The notes beneath the pieces are model-generated. The model saw nothing but the letters and a program-made list of their open reading frames with translations. It searched no databases and was not told the DNA's origin. A program made the position numbers and the translations under genes. DNA of 64,000 nucleotides from Ligula intestinalis (lineage: Eukaryota; Platyhelminthes; Cestoda; Diphyllobothriidea; Diphyllobothriidae). The stretch is taken from positions 88,114,560 through 88,178,559 of the forward strand of contig JAYGXS010000002.1 of the NCBI GenBank assembly GCA_036362985.1, in the 5' to 3' direction. Of the stretch, positions 36,201 to 48,116 are shown one piece after another; positions within the stretch are counted from its first letter, which is position 1; every line of letters starts with the position of its first letter.

Positions 36201-36421
36201 TCACTTGAATCTTGTGTTCCAACATCATTGGATCAACCCTTTAGTGTCTAATTGAAACTCGCATTTACCACAGAGAAAGGCTTAGCTATTGCGATAAAGC
36301 ACTGGAAACGAAATCTGTGGTTTGTATCATTTGCGATAGACGGCCAACCTTACCGTAGTCCAAGACAGGACGAATCAGTAATGTGGCCTCCTAGTAGTCA
36401 TTTAAAGCAACTTTGGGCAAC
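33202..36421. other. Intron: no recognised feature
   Basis: About 3.2 kb with short ORFs only. I see no shared repeat or RNA gene. Confidence 0.4.
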
Positions 36422-36982
36422 AGTAGCTTATGTAGGCCCACACATTTATCCCTACTCCCTGCATTTTTTCCTACGAAAACGATAGTTATAAGGTTTTATG
36501 GGTTGGGAATTAGGACACGCAGTGTAATATACTTTAATAAACGCTAAATACATTTTTATTTTACTGTATTTAGAAGTGTTGTTGATTTACATCCCTAGAT
36601 TTTCTTATCTGTATTATCGTTTAACTGATTGCGGGAAAACACCATTTTCGAATTGCGGGTTTTTTAATTTCCCGAAAAATTGAAATGATAGTTAGGAGGT
36701 CGTCTACTTCAACTTACCCGAGGTCCAACTTACCGTTCTGTCGTTAGATTAATATAGTCCGTGGCGCAAAGCGCCGCGCACATTTTCAATTTACTTGCAG
36801 AACAACTTACTTCCAGGGGCCGCGGAATGCAAATTTGACTGCATTTTCTTTCTTTACACTTACTTTTAAAAAATTCTTTCTCTGCCTATCCTATTTCCCC
36901 ACCCCCGAAATCTCTATAACCACCGTTTTTGCAGGGCAAATGCTGAGACTAGGGGAATATGAGTGAGCCTACATAAGCTACC
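36422..36982 (-). mobile_element. MITE family 1, copy 3 (561 bp)
   Basis: Same orientation as the copy at 24705. The left end is AGTAGCTTATGTAGGCCCAC, the right end around GAGCCTACATAAGCTACC, close to a perfect inverted pair. Interior blocks TTAATATAGTCCGTGGCGC and GGGGCCGCGG are shared with the other copies. Confidence 0.85.
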
Positions 36983-37645
36983 TTTGCCCAGCCTTGCTTA
37001 GACTTCGCCAGTTTCGATCAGCTATGCGGTCAGTCCGTAGGGTTTGCAATTTTTTGTATGTTACATGCTTTGCCGTCAACACATGCTGATGCAGAGTTAA
37101 CAATGACAGGTCCTTGCAAAAGGTTTACCTATTATAAGCTAAATTCAGCATCCCCTAAAACAAATCTCCTGTGCTTTTTAGGAATAGGACAATTCGTACG
37201 TGTGTGTGTGGTATATGCTGCATCCCTATTTCAGCCAATGTAAAATAAAAATATTTTCCCCAGAAACCGAGGAATAACGGTTATTATGCTATCGAAGAGG
37301 GATTGTAAACGATCCTGTTTTTTTTCTTGGAGCTGTGGATTACAGGTTAGAATGTGGCAGAATACTAACAGCACATGACCTTGAAACAACCATTCTTATT
37401 GCCCTCTCTCTCTGCCACACTTATTCATTTGAAAATGCATTGTGACATTTATTGAAGCGTTCATGTTGTGAATAAAACAGGCTGTCCATTAAGCTGCGCA
37501 CTTTTGCCTACGATAGATTTTAGTAGCAAATTTCCTTCCAATATTAATTGGTCTTCTTAAAAATCTAACCTGTGTTTTCTGATTTCTTCGAATTAACAAG
37601 CATTTTTTCGATCAATCATAGCTTACGTCGCTTTTTGATTTACAG

Positions 37646-37721
37646 TTGGCTCTCAGACGCTCACTTAACCGACTGAACTTCCAAAAGGAACCATCGGAGA
37701 CGAACTCATACACAGACACTG
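37646..37721 (+). CDS. PPFIBP: Liprin-beta pre-SAM linker exon
   Basis: A 76-nt exon between gatttacag and ACTG|gtaagt. It opens in phase 0, matching the exon at 32747-33201, and leaves one base. The peptide LALRRSLNRLNFQKEPSETN resembles the liprin-beta linker FGKLRRSQSTTFNPDDMSEP just before SAM1. The next recognised exon (57783) needs two leftover bases, so an exon must lie in between or one boundary is wrong. Confidence 0.5.
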
Positions 37722-38035
37722 GTAAGTGCACCCTTTCCCGGGGGATTACTGTAGAGGTAAACTCACCACTGCAGCTCAATAGGAATGTTTTATGGTTCCA
37801 TTACGGCAGTCATGTTACTTTTTATGTAATCGCTTCAATACCTATTGTTAATATATCACTGAATGAATTTATATATCACTGCGCATGGAATGCGCAAGTT
37901 TTTACATAGAAATCTTTAACTTTTCTGTAAATTTTAAAAAAATACATGGACAGTACAGACTGGCATGGGACTCGATTCTCAGCGTAAGCAGAACACTAGC
38001 TTCCAGTTTAGCGTCTTTTCAAATACCTTCATAAA

Positions 38036-38310
38036 TGAGCCTAGTTGTCATTCTGCTGGATTCTAGATGATTACTTAGAAAATGCTGCCTAGGCCGTTAG
38101 CTTCCTGTATCCGTAATGGTGGATTCCATACAAGCAGTTAGTTAGGCGGGTAAATCGACCCAGGTGTGATTAAATTCACGACTCACTGTTAGCCTCGTAG
38201 CTCAATGGCAGAGCGTTGGCTGCGCAAAAGCCTTCCCTGCTGGGTGGATTCGACTCTCACCGAGGCCGCGAATTTTTTTCACAATTGGGTCAACTAAATT
38301 CGTAAACGTC
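38036..38310 (+). mobile_element. tRNA-derived SINE, body plus head
   Basis: A tRNA-like head at 38192-38266 starts GCCTCGTAGCTCAATGGCAG and ends TCACCGAGGC. The acceptor ends pair over six bases, GCTC/GAGC forms a D-arm with an A box, and GATTCGACTCT is a B box. A tail with CACAATTGGGTCAACT follows. Upstream, 38036-38190 has the body module (CATTCTGCTGGATTCTAG, GGCGGGTAAATCGACCCA) found next to every other copy here. Confidence 0.8.
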
Positions 38311-41050
38311 ATTCGTGAGTCTCCTTAATGATTTGAGGCTTTCTACTGGTTTCGATACTTGCGTTACATTTCTTCAAAAGTATGCGCCAGAAATCCATTC
38401 TTTATTTCGTGTAAATTAAGTTAATTCTAGAATAAGTAAATTGTTATTGTTAAAAAAGTTAAATAACTTCCCGTATGCTTTTAAGCATTTTCGCTGTCTT
38501 CGATTCTTCTTTGTGGCTTTAAAATGTGTGCCGCGTATTTAATTTAAAACGATTTATTGTATGATTTCCAACCCGTTAGCAGTGACTGTTCGATGTTTTG
38601 GAAATATTTATCCAAAAAGCGGTCTCCCTAGATAGTTTGTAAGCAATATTGCTTGCCCTGCGGATATTGAACCACACGAATATTCATCCGGCTATCCTTC
38701 TTATAATTCTTATGTTGCTCTGTTTAACTTTTGCCTAAACGAATTCCCGAGCTTGGAGTAAATGTCTGGAAACAAAACCTATCAGTCTTGGTCCGAAATT
38801 TGCGTTTGAGTTTAACTTCATCAGCTACTGGGGACTAAGAAGCTGCAGTCAGTGGTGTAAACATTGTAATTATTTAGCGTTATTTACCTGTGTTGTTAGC
38901 ATGGCAGACAATTAGGCAATTCTTATCTTCTTGGAATAAACCCAAGCGTTTTGTTTAAACATAAAATTACAGACGTAATTTTTGGTAATTTTTGCCGAAA
39001 AAATTAGTTTTCTGTTTGTCTTGCTTTTGAAAATGTCAGTGAACTTTTACAAGCTCCAAGATCATTTGTGAAATTTACCATTTATAAGCGTTGCTTTTTC
39101 ATGAGTACAATGTCTGGGAAGATGTGAACGTAAAGATCGCTACTTTGCCACGTGTGGCTTCATCTGAAAGAATAGCCCATCAGTGTTACAATCTTGCCTG
39201 GGTAGACTTGCATTCACAAACACGTTTAAAAATTCGGTCCCGGTCTTGTTAGTTCTGACTCATACTTGAGTTTCCCTGCTTAACATAATCCGTTTGTAAT
39301 TATTTTTAAAACTCATAGCAGACTTGTTGCACCTGTGCCTCTAACTCGAGCTTCTTATTAAAAGGATTACTTTGGTGGTACCGTTCTTTACATGACGCTG
39401 GCGAGGGCACTTTTGCGTGTCTCAAGTTCGCAACACAGTCGAACAACTGATAGTTCAGGTTTTTATTTCTCTGCGATGTGGAAATTCAATATCTATTATC
39501 CCATATCTTGAACCGGGAGAGTGATACGCTTTACTTTGAAAATATTATTCCAAAATTTCCAACAAAACGTCCTCCATTCAAAGGGAATAAGATTAGGCGC
39601 ACAAACTCAGAACACCGGGATATAAAAAGTAATCCATAAACGCAAATGACTGCATTTTTCGACATAATGCAGTCGTCGAATATAGGCCAAATTGGACTGC
39701 TTTCAAAATAGCGCTAGCGTTGTGACCTTATGCCCTCATGACCTCGTTGCATTTCAAATAAACAAAGAAGGATAAAAATCTGTTTATAATGGGCTAAGTA
39801 GGCCAACTGACGCGTGTATAAGAAAATTTAAGTGCAAGTAGAAGGAGGAGAAAATGACGGCTCAAGTTGAAAAGCCCGCACGCTTATCTCTCTTAGGTAT
39901 GCAGTCAGAAAAAATAAAATCGGGAACGATAATACTTGCGATTTCGGTAGTGGATTTGGAATGGCCTGCCGAAGAGCACTCTCAATGCCCGTGACCATTT
40001 ATTAGTGGAAATATACTTTCATAGTTCGCAGGTCTGCTGACATTCAGAATATTATATTGATGTTTTACCGTCGTAAGTTTCCTTTTTTACGTCTGTTTCG
40101 GAACTGTGCAGGTTGATAGTCAAGGATGAGTTAACCTCAGCAGTTGGTGTGCTTTTCTCTTTTCAATTCGATGTCATTTTTTTGTTCCCGTAGATCAACA
40201 TTCAAGCATCTCCACATCATCCACACAACGGCCGGCCAGTGGGGGTGCCTACAAATCTACGCTTTCTCTTCTTCTGTGCGTCTTACTTTCATATCCAATA
40301 CTCTGTTCAAATTGTGGTCTCATAAGCTCACTACTGCGCTTGTTGCATTGATCGCGGTCTTCTTTATTACCATGTCTACTCTGAGTGGCACCTTAAGGTT
40401 ACAAGAAAGTCAGCAATCGACATATTATGTCCTTGACCGTCGCAAGGGTGTTGCCTGGTGCACACTAAGCATTGAGTACTCTGGTTCTAACCCTTTTAGA
40501 GCAATCAGATATATCTTCCTTCCTCAGTCAGTGAACACATTTTATGGTCTGGCAGTGCGATAGTAAGCGCCTCTTTTACTGTACGTAAGTGTAACAACAA
40601 TCGTTGAATGTTGACTCAGCCAGCTGCACGTTGTCAGTTCGCTTCATCATGTGCGAGGCTGTGCCATTGCAGTCCATCGGTGGCAGACTCCGGACGAGGG
40701 TGAGTCAGTTGGCGCGCCAGTCCCGCATACGCACAACTGCAGGGTCAGTGCTGTGCTCGAGGTCAGCTCTCATCACGGCTTCAGCTGACAACGTCAGCCT
40801 CATGAATTGATGCGAAAGTTTGAGTTCCGGGTGTCTGTATGAAAAAAGAAGCAAGCTGGCTTTTACTTTCCCTCCGCCCTCTCCCATAAGTATAGCCTCC
40901 TCTCTGTTGCTGCTGTTGCTCCTCTCCCTGATGATGAACTTTCGCACTAATTGGAAATATATTATGATTATATGTCCGGTGTTCAACTGGCTTTCTTCTT
41001 TACTCAAACCTCGATGTCATCACCAGCTAGGACTAACTTTGGTCAAGGTA
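38311..41050. other. Intron: no recognised feature
   Basis: About 2.7 kb. The ORF at 40144-40563 (139 codons) has no recognisable family or splice logic. Near 40900 lies a CT-rich stretch. Confidence 0.4.
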
Positions 41051-41077
41051 AAGTAGACCAGTTTCTGTTATCGTTTT

Positions 41078-41180
41078 ATGCTAATGTCTCTGATGATGAA
41101 TCCGCAACGGATGTCGAAACGTCAGGCGAATAAAAATATTGTCCCAGCGATCGAGTTGTCTTCTCAAGATAAAGTCTCGG
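41078..41180 (+). repeat. PLE terminal piece
   Basis: This contains a hammerhead-like core and the shared downstream block GGCGAATAAAAATATTGTCC followed by CAGCGATCGAG, also seen at 24288 onward and, inverted, at 20137 downward. An AATAAA lies seven bases after the putative cleavage site. No PLE coding sequence is next to it, so it is a solo terminal fragment. Confidence 0.7.
41090..41123 (+). ncRNA. Hammerhead-ribozyme-like core, intact
   Basis: CTGATGA (41090-41096) and GAAACGTC (41116-41123). Stem II is ATCCG/CGGAT with loop CAA, and stem I TGTCT/AGGCG gives five pairs including G-U. The core bases expected for a hammerhead (CTGANGA, GAAA, a cleavable GTC) are all present. This is the best candidate of the set. 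Confidence 0.65.
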
Positions 41181-42196
41181 ACGTTTTTGCCCTGGGGCCG
41201 GCACAGCGCATGACCGAGTCATGTTATTCTGCGCATAACAACCATGCATTCGACTCATTTCCTTGATAGATTGTGCGGTGATCTTCGTAAGACGCGACCG
41301 GACAGCCGAATTCTGAGAAAAGAGCGTAAGAGCCCTAGACTCGTTGATGAACGTTAACCGATCGCTCACATCCTATCACACACGGCACTGCTAGGGATCC
41401 CGATGGATAGAAGTAGAATTACCGAAAATGACGAGATTTATCTGTTATCAGTAGCAGTGGCATTAGGAGACTAAAAATCAAGAACCACTGGACTGCAATG
41501 CTGAATCTGTTTTCCTGCGGACTTGCTGCATGGTAGCCCAGAAATTGAAAATCCATGATTATTTGGAAATTTTTTCACATGCATATCAACCGGAATATGG
41601 CCCTTTTGTGCATTTACAAGAATGCACGCATCGTCACTGTTACTTTTTTTGCTAGCAACTAAATAGCCTTTTGTGCTTTGCATATTGCAGTGTGTTTCGA
41701 CGAGGTCCTTTACCTGTACAAAGTCGTTTATCCAGCGCTAAAGCCCTTTGCTGCATACGGCATTCAGTGGGCATGCTTCCACCATAAATTTAGATTGCCT
41801 TTATACCGCAGTTCCGTGTGTGTAAAATGAGGATTCTATCTGGAGCGCTACTGTGTGTTTTGCTGAAACTGAGGCCCAAATCGCAAGTACTATTTTGAAT
41901 TTCGTCGCGCCCTTGAGAACGTGAGAACGTACGTACATTTGTTGCCCACAGAATTCACTTACTTTAGACTGCGAGACTGCCTAAGCCGTACATATTCTGC
42001 CTATTAACGCAAACTCTCATAAATTTTGTAAAGCGCTTCCGGACTTTATGCCTAACTGACGGATCGGGCGCCACTGAAACAATCGGCACTTTCTTCCGGC
42101 TTTCTCTCTTTAGTTGACTATAGACTGTTGGTCCTGAAATTATAGTCTGTTATTTGATCTATTTTTATCGCTGTACCAATGAACTCAAACCACATT

Positions 42197-43360
42197 GTGT
42201 GGTGTACCACCCTACCATTTAAACATTAATATGCTTAGATCGGTATATTTCATTTGTCTTCCTCTTCCTCCTTTGTTTCCTCTGTCTCCTTTACTTTCTC
42301 CCTCTTCATTGCCACATTTGTCCTTACTTTCACGCCAGAAATAATCCTCATGGTGGTTTGTGGTGGGACACGGGAATAGGGTTAGGATTAAGCGTATTCT
42401 CAGGTTTACGGTTATGCCACGGTAATAAATACTAACCTTATTATGCATGACATTTTGCTGAATTTTAGGAGCTTAGCGTTAAAGTTTTGGTTGGGTTGAT
42501 TGAGTTACTGTAACTGTTTAGTTTTGGGTTATGAAATGGAAATAGGTACCACCCTAACATTTAGCACAAGTCCACCGCTTTTCTACGTTTGTCTCCGATT
42601 ATGTGTTCGAGGTAGAATCTTAAACATCCGACTGATCAACCTCCTGTTTCTATCATCACATCTTCCCCTGAACACGTCTACCTGTCATATCGCGCATACC
42701 TAGTTCCATGTCGCACCTTTTGTGAATCTCGTCCAGAAACTCCTCCTTCCTTTTTCTTCGCATACACTCGGGGTATCTGATAAGATTCCGATCGTGCTGC
42801 CAGCCTTTACGTGAACTTCAGAAAACCTTTTTCCGCATGGATACAATTTCTTATTTCGATATGTCCAGGTGTGGTTTATAAAGCAACTGTTTGTATCCAA
42901 CAGGGGACAATCACATCATTACTAATGTTCTGACGAGACCGAGGCAAACTTTGTATCGCAGAAACAATAAGTGGAGATGGTTGTGTGTATAGTTCCAGCC
43001 AAATAACGTGTTTGAAACAGATAATAAGGAGAAAACTGACGATAGCATCGCGAAATAGGGACGATGGAAGCATTATAGGCAGTTAATTCTGAACCCATAG
43101 CTTCTTAATGAGTAGAAGAATCTAACTTCTCCCTAGGGCGACTAACGGCAAGCTCTTTCCTACGACTAAAATCACAACAAATGGCCTACCACCCTATCAT
43201 GCAAACAATGCTATGTTGAGATCAATGAATTTTCCTGCTCCTCCTCTTTTTCCTCTTCCCCCATCCTCTCTACTCTACTCCCTCCCTCCTGGCTGATGTA
43301 TTCGGCTCTCAGCCCTCTTTTTCACTTTGAGGGCTGTGTTGTAGCATAGGACAAGCGAAT
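42197..43360. repeat. Pair of diverged direct repeats
   Basis: About 180 bp at 42197-42380 and 43178-43360 share order and words: CTACCACCCTA or GTACCACCCTA, an AATGCTATGTTGAGATC-like segment, a CT-rich tract, and an end with GACACGGGAATAGG versus GACAAGCGAATAGG. A third short match starts at 42546. They could be remnants of one dispersed repeat or the ends of a larger element. Confidence 0.35.
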
Positions 43361-43783
43361 AGGTACCCCTGTAGAACATGTGGTCTTGCGTATTGACTCG
43401 GAGGTATCTCAAAATGTATTATGTGCGGTTAAATCCTCCGGGTTAACCATTTAAGTAGCACCCAGCCTATGTTTTAATATTTTGTTCAGATTACGGATTT
43501 GAACCCGGGGCTCGCTTCGTCAAAAGCGTCTGCTGCTAGTCGGACTCGAACCAACTCTTCCACCGTCCATGTTATTAATGCTAATGTTAGAGTATACTAT
43601 CTGGTCTGCATTCATTGCAAAACCTTACGCACTCTCTATTTTTCACCTTAATGGGGTGTAGAAATGCAAGCGTCTCTTCACATAGAATCTAACCTGCTTG
43701 TAGTCTGGAAACCCCAAATGTAAGTGTAAGTGCAGGTTGGGTTTACAATTATTCAGGTATGTAGAAAATTTTCGTTAGGATTG

Positions 43784-44477
43784 GTAATTTGTAAATTGCA
43801 ACAACAGCAGGATTTATTGGATCCATAAATTTCAGTAGCGCTCCTCAGCTGCTACCTCTCATTGCATAACATGAATGACGTAAGGGAAATACAAAATTGA
43901 ATTCATACAGACAAATCAATACAAAACTGCAAGGTAATAGGATGTGGCCAAGAGGCGAATCATTAACGTAGGAAAGTTAAAACACAGTGAGCAGTAAAAA
44001 TGGTGAATAACGTGGAATGCAGGAAGAAATTGGGAAGGATATTGTGTCAATCTGGGAGCCGGATTTTACTAGGGCAAAGCAAGGTTAACCTCATGCTCCA
44101 ACTGTTAACATAGGTCTGGTTTTGACCGCCGTATATAGGCTGCCTCCAAATAGCGCAAGGTACGAGTTATTCGTGCTCGAACAAGTACTCGGAAGGAAGT
44201 TTTAGGGCCCACAGAATTGGTCGTATCTAAAAAAATGTTCGGTAATGGAGGAACGGGGCGTTCTGTATTCCTGTTTTAAAAGCCAACTAGGCAAATGCTC
44301 CTTAGCTCTGGCTGCCATTCGTCTTTGCATTTTTGTATCGATTTTTCTGTATGAATTCAATTTTGCATTTCTCTTACGTCATTCATGTTATGCAATAAGA
44401 AGTAGCAGCTGATGAGCGCTCCTGAGATTTACTGATCCAGTAAATCTGACTTTTCTTGCAATTTACAAATTTGCACC
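43784..44477. mobile_element. Foldback element family 4 (694 bp)
   Basis: Arms of about 140 bp at 43784-43935 and 44330-44477 are imperfect reverse complements. They share TTTGTAAATTGCA at the outer edge, TTATGCAATAAG/CTCATTGCATAA and ATGAATGACGTAAG/CTTACGTCATTCAT, and end inward at ATTGAATTCATACAG/CTGTATGAATTCAAT. The interior has no coding potential. Only one copy is in the window. Confidence 0.8.
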
Positions 44478-46270
44478 TGGGAAACTCTGCTTTAAAGGAT
44501 TGTTAGTGTTAACTAGGGAGCTGCCTAGATGAGTCAAACCATCTGTTATACGGAACTTCTTGGGTTCTACTTTACCTATAATGGTCGCATCTACCGACTG
44601 CACTATGCAATTCCTATTCCCTTTTTTCGGACTGCCATAAAGGACCCATTTTTTTACAAGCGCTTCCAGGACATCAATACTGTTGATTGAGTAGGCTCAT
44701 TAAAGTTGATCACTTAGACAGGAGACACTAGACACATTTGGCCTACCGCTCTACAGCATCATTCCAGCTATCTTTTTCCCCCTAACACTCCATGGACTCT
44801 CAGTCGTAAAGTTTTATTATGACCTCCAATTCTACGTCAATCTTTCTTTCACACATCGTCTCGATCGTTCCGATCGATTGTTTTGGCTTTTACTGTTCGC
44901 TATGTCCTGATATACAGGGCAACACCAGGGTCCGACCAAAGTTTTCGTCTTTTATTGCCCACAACACGCCAGGTGGACGCACAATAAATTGTCCATCATG
45001 TGTCTCACCTCTGCTCTTGCACATGAACGTCCTGTTGTTGTTGCCGCCACAGCCGCCCGACCCTGAGCCAGTGTGCCGAATGTCCACTTACATGCACACT
45101 TTTTTGCCACATTTGTCTCTCTCTTTCTCTCTTTCTCTCAGTCCCGATTTCTACAGGTGAATTAACGCGTTGAGCGCGACCCATTGGTGATTCATCATTT
45201 TTTTTCTGAAGCTGCACACACACGCGCGCGCACACACCTCGGTCGTTCACCCTTTGGCTTGACCGACCTATCTGCTGGGTGACTGTCATTACGCGGGCTG
45301 GGGACAATTTCGCAACCCCTGGGAAGTGTGTCCTATTTTCCATCTTTTCGTTTTTTTGTCGTCTGGAAAACTGATGTTTTAGTCGCGGTGCCGCGGTCAA
45401 ATACAGTGAACAGAAGCCAGTACAGCCAGCTATGAGGACGGTCTGTGCACCAGTATAGTCGAATCCAATTAGGTTTGACTTAAATGGGATTTCTGACGCC
45501 ATCCTAACATGCATAAGGCTGCCGCGGCAACTCAGGGCGCTTTCCCCCTTCTCCTGCGTGAACGCCAGTCCCCTCTTCCCTCTTGCATCCCCTTGGAGGC
45601 TTATTTTTTCCTAGCATATACTGACACAGCGGTCTCTCTGCTGCAGCCATTACGAAATTGCCCAATACCGGCAAATAACGAACTGACTTAGTCGGTTGGC
45701 GTCTCTTATCCGCTCAGTACCGTCAGAATGGTCTGGAATTCAACCATTATGTCGAGGGCTTTTTTGCAACGAGGCATTCCTAGATGCAGATAAAAAAAGC
45801 AGCAGCAGTAGGAACAAGCAGAAGATTAGACACAAGGACAGCAGGAAAAAATTTAGGACGAGAGAGAAAGCAAAGGGAATAGCCGAGTGAACAGTTTAAC
45901 CTTTTGCCGAATTTTCGATTGGCAAATTAGACGTTGTGATAGTTATACGCACAAAAGAGGAATATGCCACCGTTGAATTAAGAGGTTTCTTGGCCCAAAT
46001 TTGCAGGTGTTCACTTGAATCATAACCATAAACAACAGACACGGTTGCAGAAGAGGAACGCAGTACGACTAGAAATCACTTGTCATGCCAGCACATGTGT
46101 ACAGTATTTAGCCGCTTTCGCCTTCATCGCCGCGGGGATCGTACCTGATCCAATTATTGCTTATTAGTATGAAGCGTTAGGCAAATAAACCTCTTGTTCT
46201 AGCTATAATCTGTTTTGCCTGAACTGCTCCATGGACTCGCATATTCGATTCAAGATGTAGCAAATAATAC
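44478..46270. other. Intron: no recognised feature
   Basis: About 1.8 kb. CT-rich and CA-rich simple tracts lie near 45115-45235. The overlapping ORFs at 44819-45160 (+) and 45005-45514 (-) are partly made of these tracts and match nothing I know. Confidence 0.4.
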
Positions 46271-46760
46271 GGTGGAATGAAAATGTTAAGGAGGCTTTTG
46301 CGCAGCCAGCGGTCTATCATTGAGCTACGAAGCTCAACGCACGCCATAAATTTAATGACATTTGGATCGATTTTACCCGCCCAACTTACTGCTTGTATGC
46401 AATCCACCATTAGGGAACAACAAGCAAAATCCCTTCCCTACTGTGCGGGTTCGACGTCCACCGAGGCAGCAAATTTTTTACAATTGGGTCAACTGAATTA
46501 CGCAATTCTGCCAAACCCTCCTAACAATTAAGTGAGCCTAGCAGTCATTCTGCTGGATTCTAAATAATTGCTTGGTAAATCCTGCCTGGTCGGTCAGCTT
46601 GCTGTTCCATGCAAGCATTAATTTGGGCGGATAAAATCGATCCAACTGTGATTAAATTTTTGGAGTACAGTGCGCCTCGTAGCTCAATGGTAGAGCGCTG
46701 GCCACAAAAAAGCCTCCCCTGCTGTGTGGGTTCGAGGCCGCGAATTTTTAACAATCGTAT
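46271..46760. mobile_element. SINE cluster, inverted then direct
   Basis: 46291-46345 holds an inverted tRNA-like head (minus strand GCTTCGTAGCTCAATGATAG), followed by an inverted body to about 46420. Then a direct 3' half-head with B box GGGTTCGACGTCCACCGAGG, the tail CACAATTGGGTCAACT-like sequence, a direct body (46540-46660), and a second head at 46674-46738 that lost bases between B box and acceptor end. The body matches 38036-38190. Confidence 0.75.
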
Positions 46761-47667
46761 CAGCTGAAGTAGCTAATGTCTGCATATTAACTATCGCCAG
46801 TTGTCTTATGACTTTGACTTGCGCATGGCCCGTGTGAACTCCCTATGTACCGGCTTGTCTAGCTTGACTGTTGCTGTCGCCGTTATTAGCAATGACCGCC
46901 GTCGTAGTGACTACCCGGTTGAATACACGGAAGGCCTCCTTGGCATCTACGAAGTGGCTAGTGCCTTCCAAATGCCGGGGGAGGAACCAATTTTTCTCGA
47001 AACATTTTGCAGTATATCGTATTGTCTTTTTGTTTTTCGCAAGCCCTGACTCGTTCTACGAATGTAATTTTACGACCGGATGAGGTGAAGTAGCAAAACG
47101 TGTAATGGCTATTATCTAGTGAGAACTCGGTGAAAGCATGCGTGTGTTTTGCAGCCCACATCACAGGTTGCTGTGTCTGGCGACTTGTACGAATCCAGCC
47201 GCTTCTAGGTCATTCACTGTCACGCGTCCAGACTCCCTGACCTACAGAGACTTAATCAACTTCCACCCATCCTCGCACACAAGTACGTCCTGGTAGTCGC
47301 GCCTGCCCAAGTTCCATTTGAACACGCCACCCGCCTAGCCGATAGAACATGCGCTGCCACCAGAGCTTACCTCACCCCCCCCCCCCTGCTTAATGCATCG
47401 CACACTAATTGGACACCGTTTGATTTCGCTCCACAACCCTAATGAAGGAAGTTGCCACCATTGTCTCGCTGCCTCTCTCTCTCAGGCCAGACTGGACGTA
47501 GTCAGCACTAGCCCTGGCTTCGCCAGTGGCCACTGCTGTCTGAGACAGCAACTCCGGTTTTCGTGCACAATTAAGACCTCCTTTGGTTGATTTCCGCCTT
47601 TTCTAACAAATTGGAATTTGGAAGGATGGTTGTAGCTTTGCAATTTACAAACACTGTTTAGACCCTA
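46761..47667. other. Intron: no recognised feature
   Basis: About 0.9 kb with a C tract near 47376. ORFs at 46801-47049 and 46871-47083 match nothing I know. Confidence 0.35.
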
Positions 47668-47988
47668 CATTTTCATGGAAGGGCATTCTTTTGGAAATAG
47701 GTAAGTTTATTGAGGAAATTTTCCACACTGGATTCCCACTGGGCGTTGCCCATTAGTTATTACGGCATTGCGACTGATAATCATGTCCATCACGATGTGA
47801 CGCAAATTGTAACCCCCAATAAACACCCACACCAGACTGACTATATGACTCTATGAGCACTTTGAAATGCTAACTGTTGTTTGCAAATTTCTCTCAAGTC
47901 TGACGACGAACTGGCGATCCAGTGTCGAAAATTTACTCAATAAATTTACTTATTTCCCAAAGGATGCCTTTCCATGAAAATAAATTTC
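47668..47988. repeat. Foldback repeat family 3, long copy
   Basis: Inverted arms of about 65 bp: the left begins CATTTTCATGGAAGGGCATT, the right ends GCCTTTCCATGAAAATAAA. The arms share GGGAAATAAGTAAATTTATT-type sequence and TTTTCGACACTGGATC. It matches the palindrome at 14959-15088, with about 190 bp of extra unpaired centre. Confidence 0.75.
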
Positions 47989-48081
47989 TTGGAATGCCTG
48001 CCTTTCGATTTTTAGACCCTGCATGTTCGTCATCAAGAAGAGAAGGGCTTTTTCTGTAGGAAGGTTAACACTTTAATGTGT

Positions 48082-48116
48082 ACATTTTCGAGACAGCTTC
48101 CCCCGCTCGTCTTCAG
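48082..48116 (-). repeat. Degenerate hammerhead-like module
   Basis: On the minus strand CTGAAGA (48116-48110) is followed by CGAGC and, 35 nt from the start, GAAAATGT. The GAGC arm can pair only loosely with GCTGTCTC. The second box lacks the GTC or CTC site. It is probably a decayed member of the Penelope-type module. Confidence 0.3.

Noticed and set aside
38192..38266. Functional tRNA gene
   Set aside because: A and B boxes and acceptor pairing are present, but the anticodon arm is irregular, the sequence is dispersed in several imperfect copies, and it is attached to a SINE body and tail.
40144..40563. ORF of 139 codons on the + strand
   Set aside because: No recognisable family, hydrophobic and Ser-rich by chance, not framed by splice sites that fit the gene.
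45005..45514. Minus-strand ORF of 169 codons
   Set aside because: Partly made of CA- and CT-rich simple repeats; no family recognised.
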